Below are positions 26,075 through 40,019 of a DNA stretch of 64,000 bases, piece by piece. The notes under the pieces were generated by a model, which was given only the letters and a program-made list of their open reading frames with translations, ran no database searches and was not told where the DNA came from. A program made the translations under genes and the position numbers. This DNA is from Anthopleura xanthogrammica (lineage: Eukaryota; Cnidaria; Anthozoa; Actiniaria; Actiniidae), in the NCBI GenBank assembly GCA_964019055.1, contig OZ025212.1:9849109-9913108 (forward strand). Reading direction: 5' to 3'. Position 1 is the first letter of the stretch; every line of letters begins with the position of its first letter.

Positions 26075-28344
26075 TCAATACTTTGAAACTCTACAAGCAA
26101 CTAGTGCATTCATCGAGGGGCGGGGGCGAAATCCAGATTTGGACGGGAATAGGAGTGTCTGTTTGTCTCCCGCTGCACACAAATCGATAACACGGGATGA
26201 GTGACCCATCAAGCACGGCCACCACACTTGCCTAGGAAATGAGTTGGGAACTACCATGGTAAATGGAATGCGAAACTCTAACATAAACTTCAAAACCGGC
26301 GTGATCAAACAAAACGGTGGGAATGCATATGGGTTACGCATGTCCAAACTGTCGTCTGACAAATCTTGAGCGAACAGATTTACGCCCTTAGACGCTGGCG
26401 TTGGGCAACGTGTGAAATGTGGCAAAGGGGTCCCATGTCGATTACACTGCACGTTGGAATCAAGTGCCATTAAGTCAAAAGAATGGCCCTCTGGTCCCCC
26501 AAATTCCCGCTGCACCTTCTGCCAAACGTCCAAAGACAGCATTGCATCGGAACTCGATAGGCAGCGAGATGGGCCATCTGCCTCGTTGTCTTTCGACGGC
26601 ACATGATTAAGTTCCAAATTCAAATTCCTTGACACAGTCAGTTCATAAAGTCTCTTTGTAGTATCTGTCAGTTCTGCGGACTTCCTGCTACCTTCTCCGC
26701 GAAATGCATCAATAGCCACTTGACTATCCACTAAAATATCCGCTCTACAATCTTAGATTTCTTTGCAAGCTTCAATAGCATGACAAATAGCTAACATTTC
26801 CTTGATCGAGATATTCAAATCTACTTTCTTTGGCTTCCAGTACTCTGACAATACGATGTCTCCCGACGTTTTAGTATGAACACAGCCCCAACCTGAGCCT
26901 GCAGCATCCGTTGACATGGATACCCAAACGTGCTTCTCGTTACGCCAGGGAAGAAAACCCGACCAGGTATCGAGAAAACGCCAATGCTTTATTTCGTCTC
27001 GTACGCGATCAGACAATTTAACCCTGGAATCCCCGTCGGCCGAAGCGATTGCTGCACTTATGGAACGGATATATAATTTCGCCATGGGTACGGCCAGTGA
27101 AAGTGAAACACATTTGCCTTGTAGCCTCTGCAAGCACTTCACGTCAACTGACTTCTTGTGGCGGAGAATATCTTCTCTCAGCTTGCCAAAGGACTCTACT
27201 CTCCTCCCCGGGATGAGGAACGCCTGCTACTCTGTATCTATGATGAACCCCAAGTATTCCAGACTCTTGGCTGGATGTAAAACACTCTTAGATATACCAA
27301 TCGTAGAACCCAGCTGGATAAGAATGGTAGCCACAAGAAAGAGGGCTGTCTGCGCAGCCTCTAACCTTTCAATATCCGACCGCTCCTCCCAAGGCTTAGA
27401 CCACGGGCCCTCACGCGTTAGCACTTCTCCATTCAAACGGTCGTCAATGTAAAGCAAAAATGGAATCCCCCAGGAACGTAGATAACTGGACACCGAAAGA
27501 CCAATAGTGTGATACACAAATGGGCTCTCCTTCCACCCAAATGGAAGAGTTCTGCAAAAAACCACCACCCGCTCCATTCAAAACCAACCAGCGGTTGGAA
27601 AGATGTTTTCAACAACACGTGGTCGTAACCCGATTTGTCATCACATTTGGAAATGTAGGAATTTTTGTACAAAAATCTCCGGACGTCAACTAACTTGTCC
27701 AAAGTAAACGGACTTTCACGCATCCAAAGGTTCAGAAATTGTGCATCTAAACACAGCCTGGGTTTTGACAGTTCTACAGTCAATGGAAGTACGAGATAGG
27801 GCGGGCTAGCAACGTTTACTCTACCCCATACCGCAACAGCGCCTTGTGCCACCCTTTTCAAAACAGCTTCGGAAATGAACTCCGAGAATACTCTGCATGA
27901 AGCATGATTCTTCCATACTTTTGCGGGTGGGAAATCTGAGTCATATTTAACCACTTTAAAATATCCAGAAAAATGTTCACGAAATTCGAGTATATCAACT
28001 CCATCGCGCAACCACGAAAGAATCCTGTCCCTTTCTGGGTGCTGCTGTAATACCATTTCCCATAATGCCAGGTTGTTGTGTATACCGCCAGCCACAAACG
28101 TTTCAGGGTTACAGAAAGTTAGCGACGTTAATACAGGCGCATTCTCTTTCGACAAAATTTCCTGAATGGTTTCAACTACTGTGACTCCCCCCTGGACAGG
28201 GATCCCATCCATAGAGACCCAAGATACATTTGCAACAGCGGGTTGTCCAATGGACAGCAACTTCGTATCAAACTCTGGGTCCATAAATTCCCACTGAAAA
28301 ATCTTAAATTTGTTACATTCCTCTTCTATACGACGACGTTTGTT
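26075..28344 (-). pseudogene. Unit D: RT-RNase H, decayed
   Basis: Has the universal lesions (frameshift near 27556-27561, TAG 27227-27229, TAA 26753-26755) but not the B/C-specific TGA. An open frame of 218 codons therefore runs from the RNase H end through the conserved post-RNase H region (26731-26075). Confidence 0.87.
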
Positions 28345-28789
28345 CTAGAAAAATAAAAATGAAAAGGGAACTAGGACCACCAAATACGAAAACAAAACCT
28401 GATTAAAACTAGAATTAATGGTACGACCTACGGATGGGATCCCTGACCAGGAGAGAGTAACCACCACGACCACGACAAAGTGAGACGCAACACAGGCAGC
28501 CCAGACGAAAGGCAAACCCGTGCGAGTTACACTCCCTGACCCGAGATTAATTGGCAAAAAAGGCAAATACTAATAAGAAAGACATGCTAGAAACGATACG
28601 TATATAAATTCATATTCTTTATTTGTAATAAGCAAAACCATCAAGTAAACTGACAATCATGTTACACACAGTGACTCATTCTGCCTTCTTTTATAACACA
28701 AAGCAAACTTCGTTCAACAGCCATGTGTATATATACTAAATCTGACAAGAAAAAATTACTCATTTAGAGTTATCTTGCAACGTACAGTA

Positions 28790-29492
28790 TTACTGAGGTG
28801 CAGCCGGTTCCCTAAATCGGCGTCTTCCTCTCCCTTGGCGATTATGGCGCAGGTAGCAATTCCTCTGAAGATGGCCGATCGCATTGCAAGCATAACAGCG
28901 GACGTTATAAGGGCTAGCTCTTGCACCAACCCTAGGCTGACGAGTTGGCCGAGCTTTTTCGGCTTTGTCCACTTGAGCAATCTTCTTCAATACTTCCTCC
29001 TGATCTTTGTCTCCCAGCAACCCATTTATGTAATGTCTAAACAGTTCATCTGGAGACGACATTTTTTCTCGTAAAGCCTGGAGTACTGCTCTGTAGTATC
29101 CCGCCTTTGGGTGGTTGGATTCCTGCGCCACCATTTTAAGGTTGAGAACAAGATCTAAGGCCATGTCTTTCGAAAATGGCGCATCTTTGGTACGTAGCAT
29201 AAAGAATATCTTGGACAAAGTTCCCTCTACCGAGTCTTTTTTCTCCCTCTCAAGAAATTCCAGCCGTTCCCTCAAACCTCTCACTTGAGGATCCTAGACA
29301 AATAAGAGAGTTTGATGCATTAAGAGCAAGTGTCTGTAAATCTCGCCAAACTTTGTCAGTTTGTAGGTATAGATAAGCTATAACTATTGGTGTAATTTTG
29401 AACTCATTCCGATTATGATTTGGGGAGAAAATAATATTTTTCTGTTGGGCCGTTCTCAAGCGGGTTTCAGAGCTCATTACCATATCGTACAT
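28790..29492 (-). pseudogene. Unit D: gag-like, short form
   Basis: Like unit A: TAA after PAAPQ, CCHC knuckle intact, split frame near 29287. Confidence 0.75.
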
Positions 29493-30569
29493 CGAGCAAA
29501 TTTAAGAACAAACCAGAAAAACAATGGCAACAATAATAGCATTTATGAAGAGAAGACATGTTAACAAACAATCTCAGTGAGTTTTGTTTGAATACCTTGC
29601 AAAATGAATATTTTTGAGATTTTTGAATTTTAACTATTTTTAGGTCATTTATCATACGCAAATATTACCTAACTTTAAAGGCCAAAATCTCACACTGGCA
29701 TATGACTAGAAGCTCTAAAACTGTATCCAAGTGAAAGAGCGTTGTTTCTACTTGCTAGATGTGAAATAAAATTTTTGGGCTATTCAAATGTCGAAATTTT
29801 AGAAGACCCCGAACTCGTGACATTTACGTTAAAAATTGCTGTGACTTCTTCAGGGTCAAAGAAGATAAACATCAAATATGACTGAGTAAACTCCAGATAC
29901 TTACATTCATTGAACTAATTTCATCTTTTCTATAGTCTAGAACCTCTAAATTGAACTGTAGATTGGATGTATCTTTAAATTAGCAACATTTGACATTTTC
30001 AAAGCGAGATTTTATCACTGTAGTCTCATAGATCATATATAATTGCTATTGCTTAACACTAAAGTTGATATGGTAATAAAATAGTGCTTACATGCATGTT
30101 TTTTTTCTATGTAGACCACCACTACTGCTGAGCATGTGATCATATATGTTACTGATGTCATTGTGTGCGTGACACACAGGGTGACCAAACAATCATTTTT
30201 ACAGTTGTGATAAAAAGGTAAATTTTACACCGTAAAAAATAAGAAAGATCACTTACTGACGTTTTGGACGCTAGTCCTTCGTCCAACTGTTTCATTAGAA
30301 ACACCGACGCAGCCCACACTAGCTTACCGCTAGTTATCATATATTTTTACAGCCTGCTAACGAGATCCTAAATTTACGGTGCCTCTGGGAGAACTCTGGT
30401 GTAACATTCAAGTGTGCCCGTCTGAAATTTTCAAAAATACCCCTAAAATAAAAGATACCAGAAGTTCGACAGTGCTTGTATAAATGTGATTGAAAACTTA
30501 TCAGAAATTCAATTTTTTAGACACACAAAGGCTATGTTATTCCTTCCCGCAAAACCTTTATGATTTAGT
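29493..30569 (-). other. Unit D: 5' region, candidate gag exons and introns
   Basis: Copy of the gag upstream region with both candidate donor sites. A private C-to-A change is seen near 30550, where other units read cgccaaacc. Confidence 0.4.
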
Positions 30570-31702
30570 CACTCTCGCAAACATGATCACAGTTTGCCAC
30601 ACTTAACTGGATTGAGAACAAAAACCACAATTACGGTCGCATTGCTCACACAAACATGATCACAGTTTGCAACACTTTACCGAATTGTATTCAAGAGACA
30701 CGATCACGATCTCATTCAATCTACAAACATGATCACAGTTTGCAACCCTTTACTGAAATATATTCAAGAGACACGATCACGATCTCTTTCACTCTACAAA
30801 CATGATCACAGTTTGCAACCCTTTACTGAAATATATTCAAGAGACACGATCACGATCTCATTCACTCTACAAACATAATCACAGTTTGCAACACTTTTAC
30901 TGAAATGTATTCAAGAGACACGATCACGATCTCATTCACTCTACAAACATGATAACAGTTTGCAACCCTTTACTCAATTGTTTTCAAGAGACACGATCAC
31001 GATCTCATTCACTCTACAAACATGATCACAGTTTGCAACCCTTTACTGAAATATATTCATAAGACACGATCACGATCTCATTCACTCTACAAACATGATC
31101 ACAGTTTGCAACACTTTATTGAATTGTATTAGAGAGACACGATCACGATCTCATTCACTCTACAAACATAATCACAGTTTGCAACACTTTATTGAATTGT
31201 ATTAGAGAGACACGATCACGATCTCATTCACTCTACAAACATAATCATAGTTTGAAACACTTTACTGAATTGTATTCAAGAGACACGATCACGATCTCAT
31301 TCACTCTACAAACATGATCACAGTTTACAACACTTTACTGAATTGTATTCAAGAGACACGATCACGATCTCATTCACTCTACAAACATGATCACAGTTTG
31401 CAATACTTTACCGAATTGTATTCAAGAGACACGATCACGATCTTATTCACTCTACAAACATGATCACAGTCTGCAACACTTTTACTGAAATGTATTCAAG
31501 AGACACGATCACGATCTCATTCACTCTACAAACATGATCACAGTTTGCAACGCTTTTACTGAAATGTATTCAAGAGACACGATCACGATCCCAATCACTC
31601 TACAAACATGATCACAGTTTGCAACCCTCTACTGAATTGTTTTCAAGAGACACGATCACGATCCCAATCACTCTACAAACATAATCACAGTTTGCAACAC
31701 TT
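30570..31702. repeat. Unit D minisatellite, ~15.5 copies
   Basis: Equal in length to the unit B array but with a different internal order of monomer variants, including one monomer reading gataacag. The equal length is therefore not simple copying of unit B. Confidence 0.95.
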
Positions 31703-33223
31703 GAAATATACAATAAACATGGCATGAGTTTGACGATGGAATTAAATATGGATATAATCGTACCATACTATAAAAAAAACAGAAAAAAAAAACATTTTTA
31801 ACCCCAGCTGGTAATCGAACACAGGACTCTCCGTATCCTTCTCGGGCGCTCTACCACTAAGCTAGAGGAGATTCTGATGACGAATAATGTCGTTAGTCCA
31901 CACTATATTGTGACAAACGTACTTTATATGCTACAGTCACAGAAATGTCTATGGAAAGATAAGATAATCTTGGTATGCGTATGATGATGGAATGAAATGT
32001 GTATATCATTGTACGAAACTGTGAAATTATCAGAAAAGAAAAAATTCTGAAGCCAAGATGGGAATCGACCCCAGGACCCTCCGTATCCTAGTCGGACGGT
32101 CCGCCACTGAGCTAGAGGGGACTCTAATGGCGAGTAAGGTCGTTCGTCGACACTGTATTGAGACAAACATACTGTATATTCTACCATCACAGAAATGTCT
32201 AAGGAAAGATGCGATAAACAAGGTATGTGTATGATGATGGAATGTAATGTGTATATCATCGTACCAAACTGTGAAAGTATCAGAAAAAAAAAATTCTGAG
32301 GCCCAGATAGGAATCGACCTCACGACCTTCTGTATTCTGGTTAAACGCCCTGCCACTGAGCTAGAGGAGACACTAATGGCGGATAAGGTCGTTAGTCCGC
32401 ACTATATTGTGACGAAAGTACTCTAATGCTACAGTTTATGAAATGTCTAATAACATATACAATAAACATGGTATGAGAATGATGATGGATTGAAATATGG
32501 ATATAATCGTACCATACTATAAAATAAACAGAAAAAATGATAAATTTTAACCCCAGCTTGTAATCGAACCAAGGACTCTCCGTATCCTAGTTGGGCGCTC
32601 TGCCACTGAGCTAGAGGAGACTTTGATGACGATTAATGTCGTTAGTCCACACTAAATTGTGACAAACGTACTTTATATGGTACAGTCACAGAAATGTCTA
32701 AGGAAAGATAAGATAAACTTTGTATTCGTATGATGATGGAATGAAATGTGTATATCATTGTGCCAAATTGTGAAATTTTCAGAAAAGAAAAAAATTCTGA
32801 TGCCCAGTTGGGAATCGACCCCAGGACACTCTGTATTCTAGTCGGACGCTCTGCTGCTAAGCTAGAGGAGACTCTAATAATGAATGATGTCGTTAGTCCA
32901 CACTATATTGTGACAAACGTACTTTATATGCTACAGTCACAGAAATGTCTAAGGAAATATACGATAAACATGGGATGCGTAAAATGATGGAATGAAATGT
33001 GTATATTATCTTACCAAACTATGAGATAATCAGAAAAAAAAATAATTCTGAGGCCGAGATGGGAATCGACCCCAGTACCCTTGGTATCCTAGTCGGACAA
33101 TCTGCCACTGAGCTAGAGGAGACTCTTATGGAAAATAAGGTCGTTCGTCGACACTGTAGTGTGACAAACGTACTGTATATTCTACCATAACAGAAATGTC
33201 TAAGGAAATATACGATAAACATG
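31703..33223 (-). repeat. tRNA-derived tandem repeats, six units (between D and E)
   Basis: Matches the first cluster (A/B type): no 39-bp duplication, and gccactgagc rather than gccactaagc near 32605. Confidence 0.8.
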
Positions 33224-33611
33224 GTGTATTATGCAGTTTCAGTCATTGTTATTAATGAGATATAAATTAGATATGGACACACCAACTCCAAGCGGAGTCT
33301 CCTCCGGTACGAAGTGGTTGGTATAGAGGCTGGCCACCCTGCGCCCCGACTAAATTGAGGGAGGGGGGTGGGTCGCAATGTTTTTCTCGTCTGATTTCTT
33401 GTCGCCGAGTAATGTATGTATGGCGTCGTTTGACTTATATACGCCCCAACAGCCAATCAGGTTTACCCCGAGGGACATTCTCACGTGAAAGTATATTAGA
33501 ATAACTTTCCTTCAACAGAACATGCATATTCAATGACTTTGCATAGTGTATTATTCTGTTTCAGTCTTTGTTATTAATGAGATATAAATAAGATATGGAC
33601 ACTCCAACTCC
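33224..33611 (-). repeat. 3' split direct repeats B1-A2-B2 (unit E)
   Basis: B2 at 33224-33289, A2 ending near 33547, B1 at 33546-33611. Intact like those of units B and C. Unit E also has the matching A1 at 47005-47159, so its two ends can be compared directly. Confidence 0.78.
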
Positions 33612-33813
33612 TCCCTTCTCTACCACCAACTCAAAGACGCTTAACTACAAAACATATTTTATTTAACATTTAGCGTTTAAACACACATAATAAATTCATA
33701 TAGCATAACTATAAAGGATGCTTCTCCCAATCCTTATACAAAAATTCCCTCCGAAAAAATAACAAATAGGAGGAAATTGCTTTTACGTTTATTCATATAA
33801 CATAAACATTTAT

Positions 33814-35087
33814 TCACACAAACGCCTTAGAAAAACCCTTCAATTGATTTAGGGTTCTGTATTCTAATCCTGTGTGCCTATCGAGATTAGCCAACTTCTG
33901 CGCTGTTCCAGCTGGACTAAGCACCTGTCTTAATTTAATGTAATGCAGGGCAGTTTTACTATTCTTCCACCCAACGTGGTCCATAATCTGATCAAGTGTA
34001 ACATTAGCTAGTGCCATGGAAATAGCTGCTCCGCTTCTAAAACCATGTAAAGTAATGTGATCCTATGAAAGCGAGCCCTTTGACTCTTTCACATAAAAAT
34101 TCAACCTTGCCTGAGCTGCGGATGCCTCGAGTGTGCACGACTTAACAAGGCCGTCCTTTGAAAGTGCACGAAACAAATACTCCGTTGAAATATCTATTTT
34201 TAACGCTTTACAAATATCAAAATACAAATCTAATCCCTGAACTGGACACACTAATCTATTTGAGCCCCTTTTCAACGCAAATACATTTGAATCACCTGAT
34301 CTAAGGGACTTTGTCCATAACTGATTAAACAAGAGGCCTGAGTTATCAGGAAAACGTAAAATGGTAGCTGTTGAGATACTCAATAAATCAGCAGCTCGAT
34401 CAGCGGAGAAAAACAAAGCTTTGAAAAAAGCCTGATCCCTAGCGACAACGAACGTTGTGAGCCGATTTTGTAAATAACGAGCCAGAACTTCGATATCCGT
34501 TAGAAAAACTGGATCCGCCTGCCTCGGCGTTGTATGGGCCTTTTATTGTTCTTCCCGAACACTAACTAAATATTGTTTAACATACCTATCTGCTGCTGGG
34601 TTGCCCACACCCAGCAACGAAAACCACTCCCCACCTCTACCATTACTATTAAAAATTGTTCTTAGCTTTCCTATTAATGAATCGACTGTTCCGAAAGCTA
34701 AGCGTCTAGGGCACAAGCAAGTGTTCGACCTAGAGTTTCCAAGGTTGGGACATGACTTATTGTGAATCACTGTCCTTCCCCCTTGATCCTTCCAAACCAA
34801 GAAGGCTATGACGTCCTTGGGTAGGGCTGAATGTATGTCCTTGGGCGGAGAACGGGCTGCTAGGAAATCACACAGCTGTACTTCTAGTGCAGTCTTTTGT
34901 TTTGCGTACCTTGAAGTTTCACGTACTCCCTCTAGAGCTGTCATACGGTTCTGTATACCTTCCTCGTCAAGTGGAAAACGGAGTTTCTTTAACAAGGTTC
35001 TATCTTCCTTCACAGTCTTTCTTTTATAACCACAATTTTGACAGAAATGAAAATCTTCATCATTTGCAGAATCACATTGTAAAGTGA
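33814..35087 (-). pseudogene. Unit E: tyrosine recombinase, decayed
   Basis: Full-length copy with both shared stops (34543-34545, 34063-34065) and the catalytic Tyr region intact. One private change (Pro to Thr in the SPAG-T-AQK region near 33905). Confidence 0.87.
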
Positions 35088-35100
35088 GAGGTGATTACAG

Positions 35101-37370
35101 TCAATACTTTGAAACTCTACAAGCAACTAGTGCATTCATCGAGGGGCGGGGGCGAAATCCAGATTTGGACGGGAATAGGAGTGTCTGTTTGTCTCCCGCT
35201 GCACACAAATCGATAACACGGGATGAGTGACCCATCAAGCACGGCCACCACACTTGCCTAGGAAATGAGTTGGGAACTACCATGGTAAATGGAATGCGAA
35301 ACTCTAACATAAACTTCAAAACCGGCGTGATCAAACAAAACGGTGGGAATGCATATGGGTTACGCATGTCCAAACTGTCGTCTGACAAATCTTGAGCGAA
35401 CAGATTTACGCCCTTAGACGCTGGCGTTGGGCAACGTGTGAAATGTGGCAAAGGGGTCCCATGTCGATTACACTGCACGTTGGAATCAAGTGCCATTAAG
35501 TCAAAAGAATGGCCCTCTGGTCCCCCAAATTCCCGCTGCACCTTCTGCCAAACGTCCAAAGACAGCATTGCATCGGAACTCGATAGGCAGCGAGATGGGC
35601 CATCTGCCTCGTTGTCTTTCGACGGCACATGATTAAGTTCCAAATTCAAATTCCTTGACACAGTCAGTTCATAAAGTCTCTTTGTAGTATCTGTCAGTTC
35701 TGCGGACTTCCTGCTACCTTCTCCGCGAAATGCATCAATAGCCACTTGACTATCCACTAAAATATCCGCTCTACAATCTTAGATTTCTTTGCAAGCTTCA
35801 ATAGCATGACAAATAGCTAACATTTCCTTGATCGAGATATTCAAATCTACTTTCTTTGGCTTCCAGTACTCTGACAATACGATGTCTCCCGACGTTTTAG
35901 TATGAACACAGCCCCAACCTGAGCCTGCAGCATCCGTTGACATGGATACCCAAACGTGCTTCTCGTTACGCCAGGGAAGAAAACCCGACCAGGTATCGAG
36001 AAAACGCCAATGCTTTATTTCGTCTCGTACGCGATCAGACAATTTAACCCTGGAATCCCCGTCGGCCGAAGCGATTGCTGCACTTATGGAACGGATATAT
36101 AATTTCGCCATGGGTACGGCCAGTGAAAGTGAAACACATTTGCCTTGTAGCCTCTGCAAGCACTTCACGTCAACTGACTTCTTGTGGCGGAGAATATCTT
36201 CTCTCAGCTTGCCAAAGGACTCTACTCTCCTCCCCGGGATGAGGAACGCCTGCTACTCTGTATCTATGATGAACCCCAAGTATTCCAGACTCTTGGCTGG
36301 ATGTAAAACACTCTTAGATATACCAATCGTAGAACCCAGCTGGATAAGAATGGTAGCCACAAGAAAGAGGGCTGTCTGCGCAGCCTCTAACCTTTCAATA
36401 TCCGACCGCTCCTCCCAAGGCTTAGACCACGGGCCCTCACGCGTTAGCACTTCTCCATTCAAACGGTCGTCAATGTAAAGCAAAAATGGAATCCCCCAGG
36501 AACGTAGATAACTGGACACCGAAAGACCAATAGTGTGATACACAAATGGGCTCTCCTTCCACCCAAATGGAAGAGTTCTGCAAAAAACCACCACCCGCTC
36601 CATTCAAAACCAACCAGCGGTTGGAAAGATGTTTTCAACAACACGTGGTCGTAACCCGATTTGTCATCACATTTGGAAATGTAGGAATTTTTGTACAAAA
36701 ATCTCCGGACGTCAACTAACTTGTCCAAAGTAAACGGACTTTCACGCATCCAAAGGTTCAGAAATTGTGCATCTAAACACAGCCTGGGTTTTGACAGTTC
36801 TACAGTCAATGGAAGTACGAGATAGGGCGGGCTAGCAACGTTTACTCTACCCCATACCGCAACAGCGCCTTGTGCCACCCTTTTCAAAACAGCTTCGGAA
36901 ATGAACTCCGAGAATACTCTGCATGAAGCATGATTCTTCCATACTTTTGCGGGTGGGAAATCTGAGTCATATTTAACCACTTTAAAATATCCAGAAAAAT
37001 ATTCACGAAATTCGAGTATATCAACTCCATCGCGCAACCACGAAAGAATCCTGTCCCTTTCTGGGTGCTGCTGTAATACCATTTCCCATAATGCCAGGTT
37101 GTTGTGTATACCGCCAGCCACAAACGTTTCAGGGTTACAGAAAGTTAGCGACGTTAATACAGGCGCATTCTCTTTCGACAAAATTTCCTGAATGGTTTCA
37201 ACTACTGTGACTCCCCCCTGGACAGGGATCCCATCCATAGAGACCCAAGATACATTTGCAACAGCGGGTTGTCCAATGGACAGCAACTTCGTATCAAACT
37301 CTGGGTCCATAAATTCCCACTGAAAAATCTTAAATTTGTTACATTCCTCTTCTATACGACGACGTTTGTT
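35101..37370 (-). pseudogene. Unit E: RT-RNase H, decayed
   Basis: Universal lesions are present (frameshift near 36582-36587, TAG 36253-36255, TAA 35779-35781); no B/C-specific TGA. A private His to Tyr change lies in the segment FREYFSGYF near 37000. Confidence 0.87.
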
Positions 37371-37815
37371 CTAGAAAAATAAAAATGAAAAGGGAACTAG
37401 GACCACCAAATACGAAAACAAAACCTGATTAAAACTAGAATTAATGGTACGACCTACGGATGGGATCCCTGACCAGGAGAGAGTAACCACCACGACCACG
37501 ACAAAGTGAGATGCAACACAGGCAGCCCAGACGAAAGGCAAACCCGTGCGAGTTACACTCCCTGACCCGAGATTAATTGGCAAAAAAGGCAAATACTAAT
37601 AAGAAAGACATGCTAGAAACGATACGTATATAAATTCATATTCTTTATTTGTAATAAGCAAAACCATCAAGTAAACTGACAATCATGTTACACACAGTGA
37701 CTCATTCTGCCTTCTTTTATAACACAAAGCAAACTTCGTTCAACAGCCATGTGTATATATACTAAATCTGACAAGAAAAAATTACTCATTTAGAGTTATC
37801 TTGCAACGTACAGTA

Positions 37816-38518
37816 TTACTGAGGTGCAGCCGGTTCCCTAAATCGGCGTCTTCCTCTCCCTTGGCGATTATGGCGCAGGTAGCAATTCCTCTGAAGATGG
37901 CCGATCGCATTGCAAGCATAACAGCGGACGTTATAAGGGCTAGCTCTTGCACCGACCCTAGGCTGACGAGTTGGCCGAGCTTTTTCGGCTTTGTCCACTT
38001 GAGCAATCTTCTTCAATACTTCCTCCTGATCTTTGTCTCCCAGCAACCCATTTATGTAATGTCTAAACAGTTCATCTGGAGACGACATTTTTTCTCGTAA
38101 AGCCTGGAGTACTGCTCTGTAGTATCCCGCCTTTGGGTGGTTGGATTCCTGCGCCACCATTTTAAGGTTGAGAACAAGATCTAAGGCCATGTCTTTCGAA
38201 AATGGCGCATCTTTGGTACGTAGCATAAAGAATATCTTGGACAAAGTTCCCTCTACCGAGTCTTTTTTCTCCCTCTCAAGAAATTCCAGCCGTTCCCTCA
38301 AACCTCTCACTTGAGGATCCTAGACAAATAAGAGAGTTTGATGCATTAAGAGCAAGTGTCTGTAAATCTCGCCAAACTTTGTCAGTTTGTAGGTATAGAT
38401 AAGCTATAACTATTGGTGTAATTTTGAACTCATTCCGATTATGATTTGGGGAGAAAATAATATTTTTCTGTTGGGCCGTTCTCAAGCGGGTTTCAGAGCT
38501 CATTACCATATCGTACAT
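37816..38518 (-). pseudogene. Unit E: gag-like, short form
   Basis: Short form with TAA after PAAPQ. A private substitution near 37954 changes a Leu/Val-type codon upstream of the knuckle; the knuckle cysteines and histidine remain. Confidence 0.75.
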
Positions 38519-39535
38519 CGAGCAAATTTAAGAACAAACCAGAAAAACAATGGCAACAATAATAGCATTTATGAAGAGAAGACATGTTAACAAACAATCT
38601 CAGTGAGTTTTGTTTGAATACCTTGCAAAATGAATATTTTTGAGATTTTTGAATTTTAACTATTTTTAGGTCATTTATCATACGCAAATATTACCTAACT
38701 TTAAAGGCCAAAATCTCACACTGGCATATGACTAGAAGCTCTAAAACTGTATCCAAGTGAAAGACCGTTGTTTCTACTTGCTAGATGTGAAATAAAATTT
38801 TTGGGCTATTCAAATGTCGAAATTTTAGAAGACCCCGAACTCGTGACATTTACGTTAAAAATTGCTGTGACTTCTTCAGGGTCAAAGAAGATAAACATCA
38901 AATATGACTGAGTAAACTCCAGATACTTACATTCATTGAACTAATTTCATCTTTTCTATAGTCTAGAACCTCTAAATTGAACTGTAGATTGGATGTATCT
39001 TTAAATTAGCAACATTTGACATTTTCAAAGCGAGATTTTATCACTGTAGTCTCATAGATCATATATAATTGCTATTGCTTAACACTAAAGTTGATATGGT
39101 AATAAAATAGTGCTTACATGCATGTTTTTTTTCTATGTAGACCACCACTACTGCTGAGCATGTGATCATATATGTTACTGATGTCATTGTGTGCGTGACA
39201 CACAGGGTGACCAAACAATCATTTTTACAGTTGTGATAAAAAGGTAAATTTTACACCGTAAAAAATAAGAAAGATCACTTACTGACGTTTTGGACGCTAG
39301 TCCTTCGTCCAACTGTTTCATTAGAAACACCGACGCAGCCCACACTAGCTTACCGCTAGTTATCATATATTTTTACAGCCTGCTAACGAGATCCTAAATT
39401 TACGGTGCCTCTGGGAGAACTCTGGTGTAACATTCAAGTGTGCCCGTCTGAAATTTTCAAAAATACCCCTAAAATAAAAGATACCAGAAGTTCGACAGTG
39501 CTTGTATAAATGTGATTGAAAACTTATCAGAAATT
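38519..39535 (-). other. Unit E: 5' region, candidate gag exons, left arm of a palindrome
   Basis: Copy of the gag upstream region with both candidate donors. It stops at an AATT (39532-39535), where a 1.07-kb insertion begins. Its last ~480 bp (39056-39535) is the left arm of an inverted repeat with 40020-40495. Confidence 0.6.
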
Positions 39536-40019
39536 AGCGGGAGGGAGGGGGTGTGTAATTATAAGACCTATTAATATGTTGCGAATGCTGGCCCCTCAAA
39601 TCACTGGCGGGAAATAGTATATTTTCGAGGGTCTCAATTTCTTTTTTTTTTTAGGTTATCCTGCCTTAGCCGGTCCTTAGTCCCCCTCCCAATCAAAATT
39701 ACGCTATTTAAAATACCAAATTCTCCGGCTCTTGTATATAAATTAGCTGTGTAAAATATGAAGGTCTAATAATTATTGCATTAGAGTTCATACCATTATC
39801 CTTAACCTGTGCTTGCTAGATTTGGTTTTCTGCACAGAAGAGGCTGCGCAATATATTTTTTCGCACAGAAGAGGTTGCGCGATATAATTTGGAGGTTAGC
39901 TTGTTCGATATATTTTATATTTTAGGGAAGGGTCAGGAAATTTCATTCCCATCGCTCGGGAGGGTCACATCATTTTCAAGGCACAATTAAAAATATTCAC
40001 ACACCCCCTCCCTCCCGCT
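39536..40019. mobile_element. Non-autonomous TIR element (MITE-like), 484 bp
   Basis: Bounded by 21-bp terminal inverted repeats, AGCGGGAGGGAGGGGGTGTGT on the left and its complement on the right, with AATT directly outside both ends. No ORF. Internally there is a near-duplicate of a gcacagaagaggctgcgc-type word (near 39834 and 39868). The TIRs and lack of coding fit a MITE; no superfamily can be assigned. AATT is its own complement, so a 4-bp duplication cannot be told from inverted flanks. Confidence 0.6.
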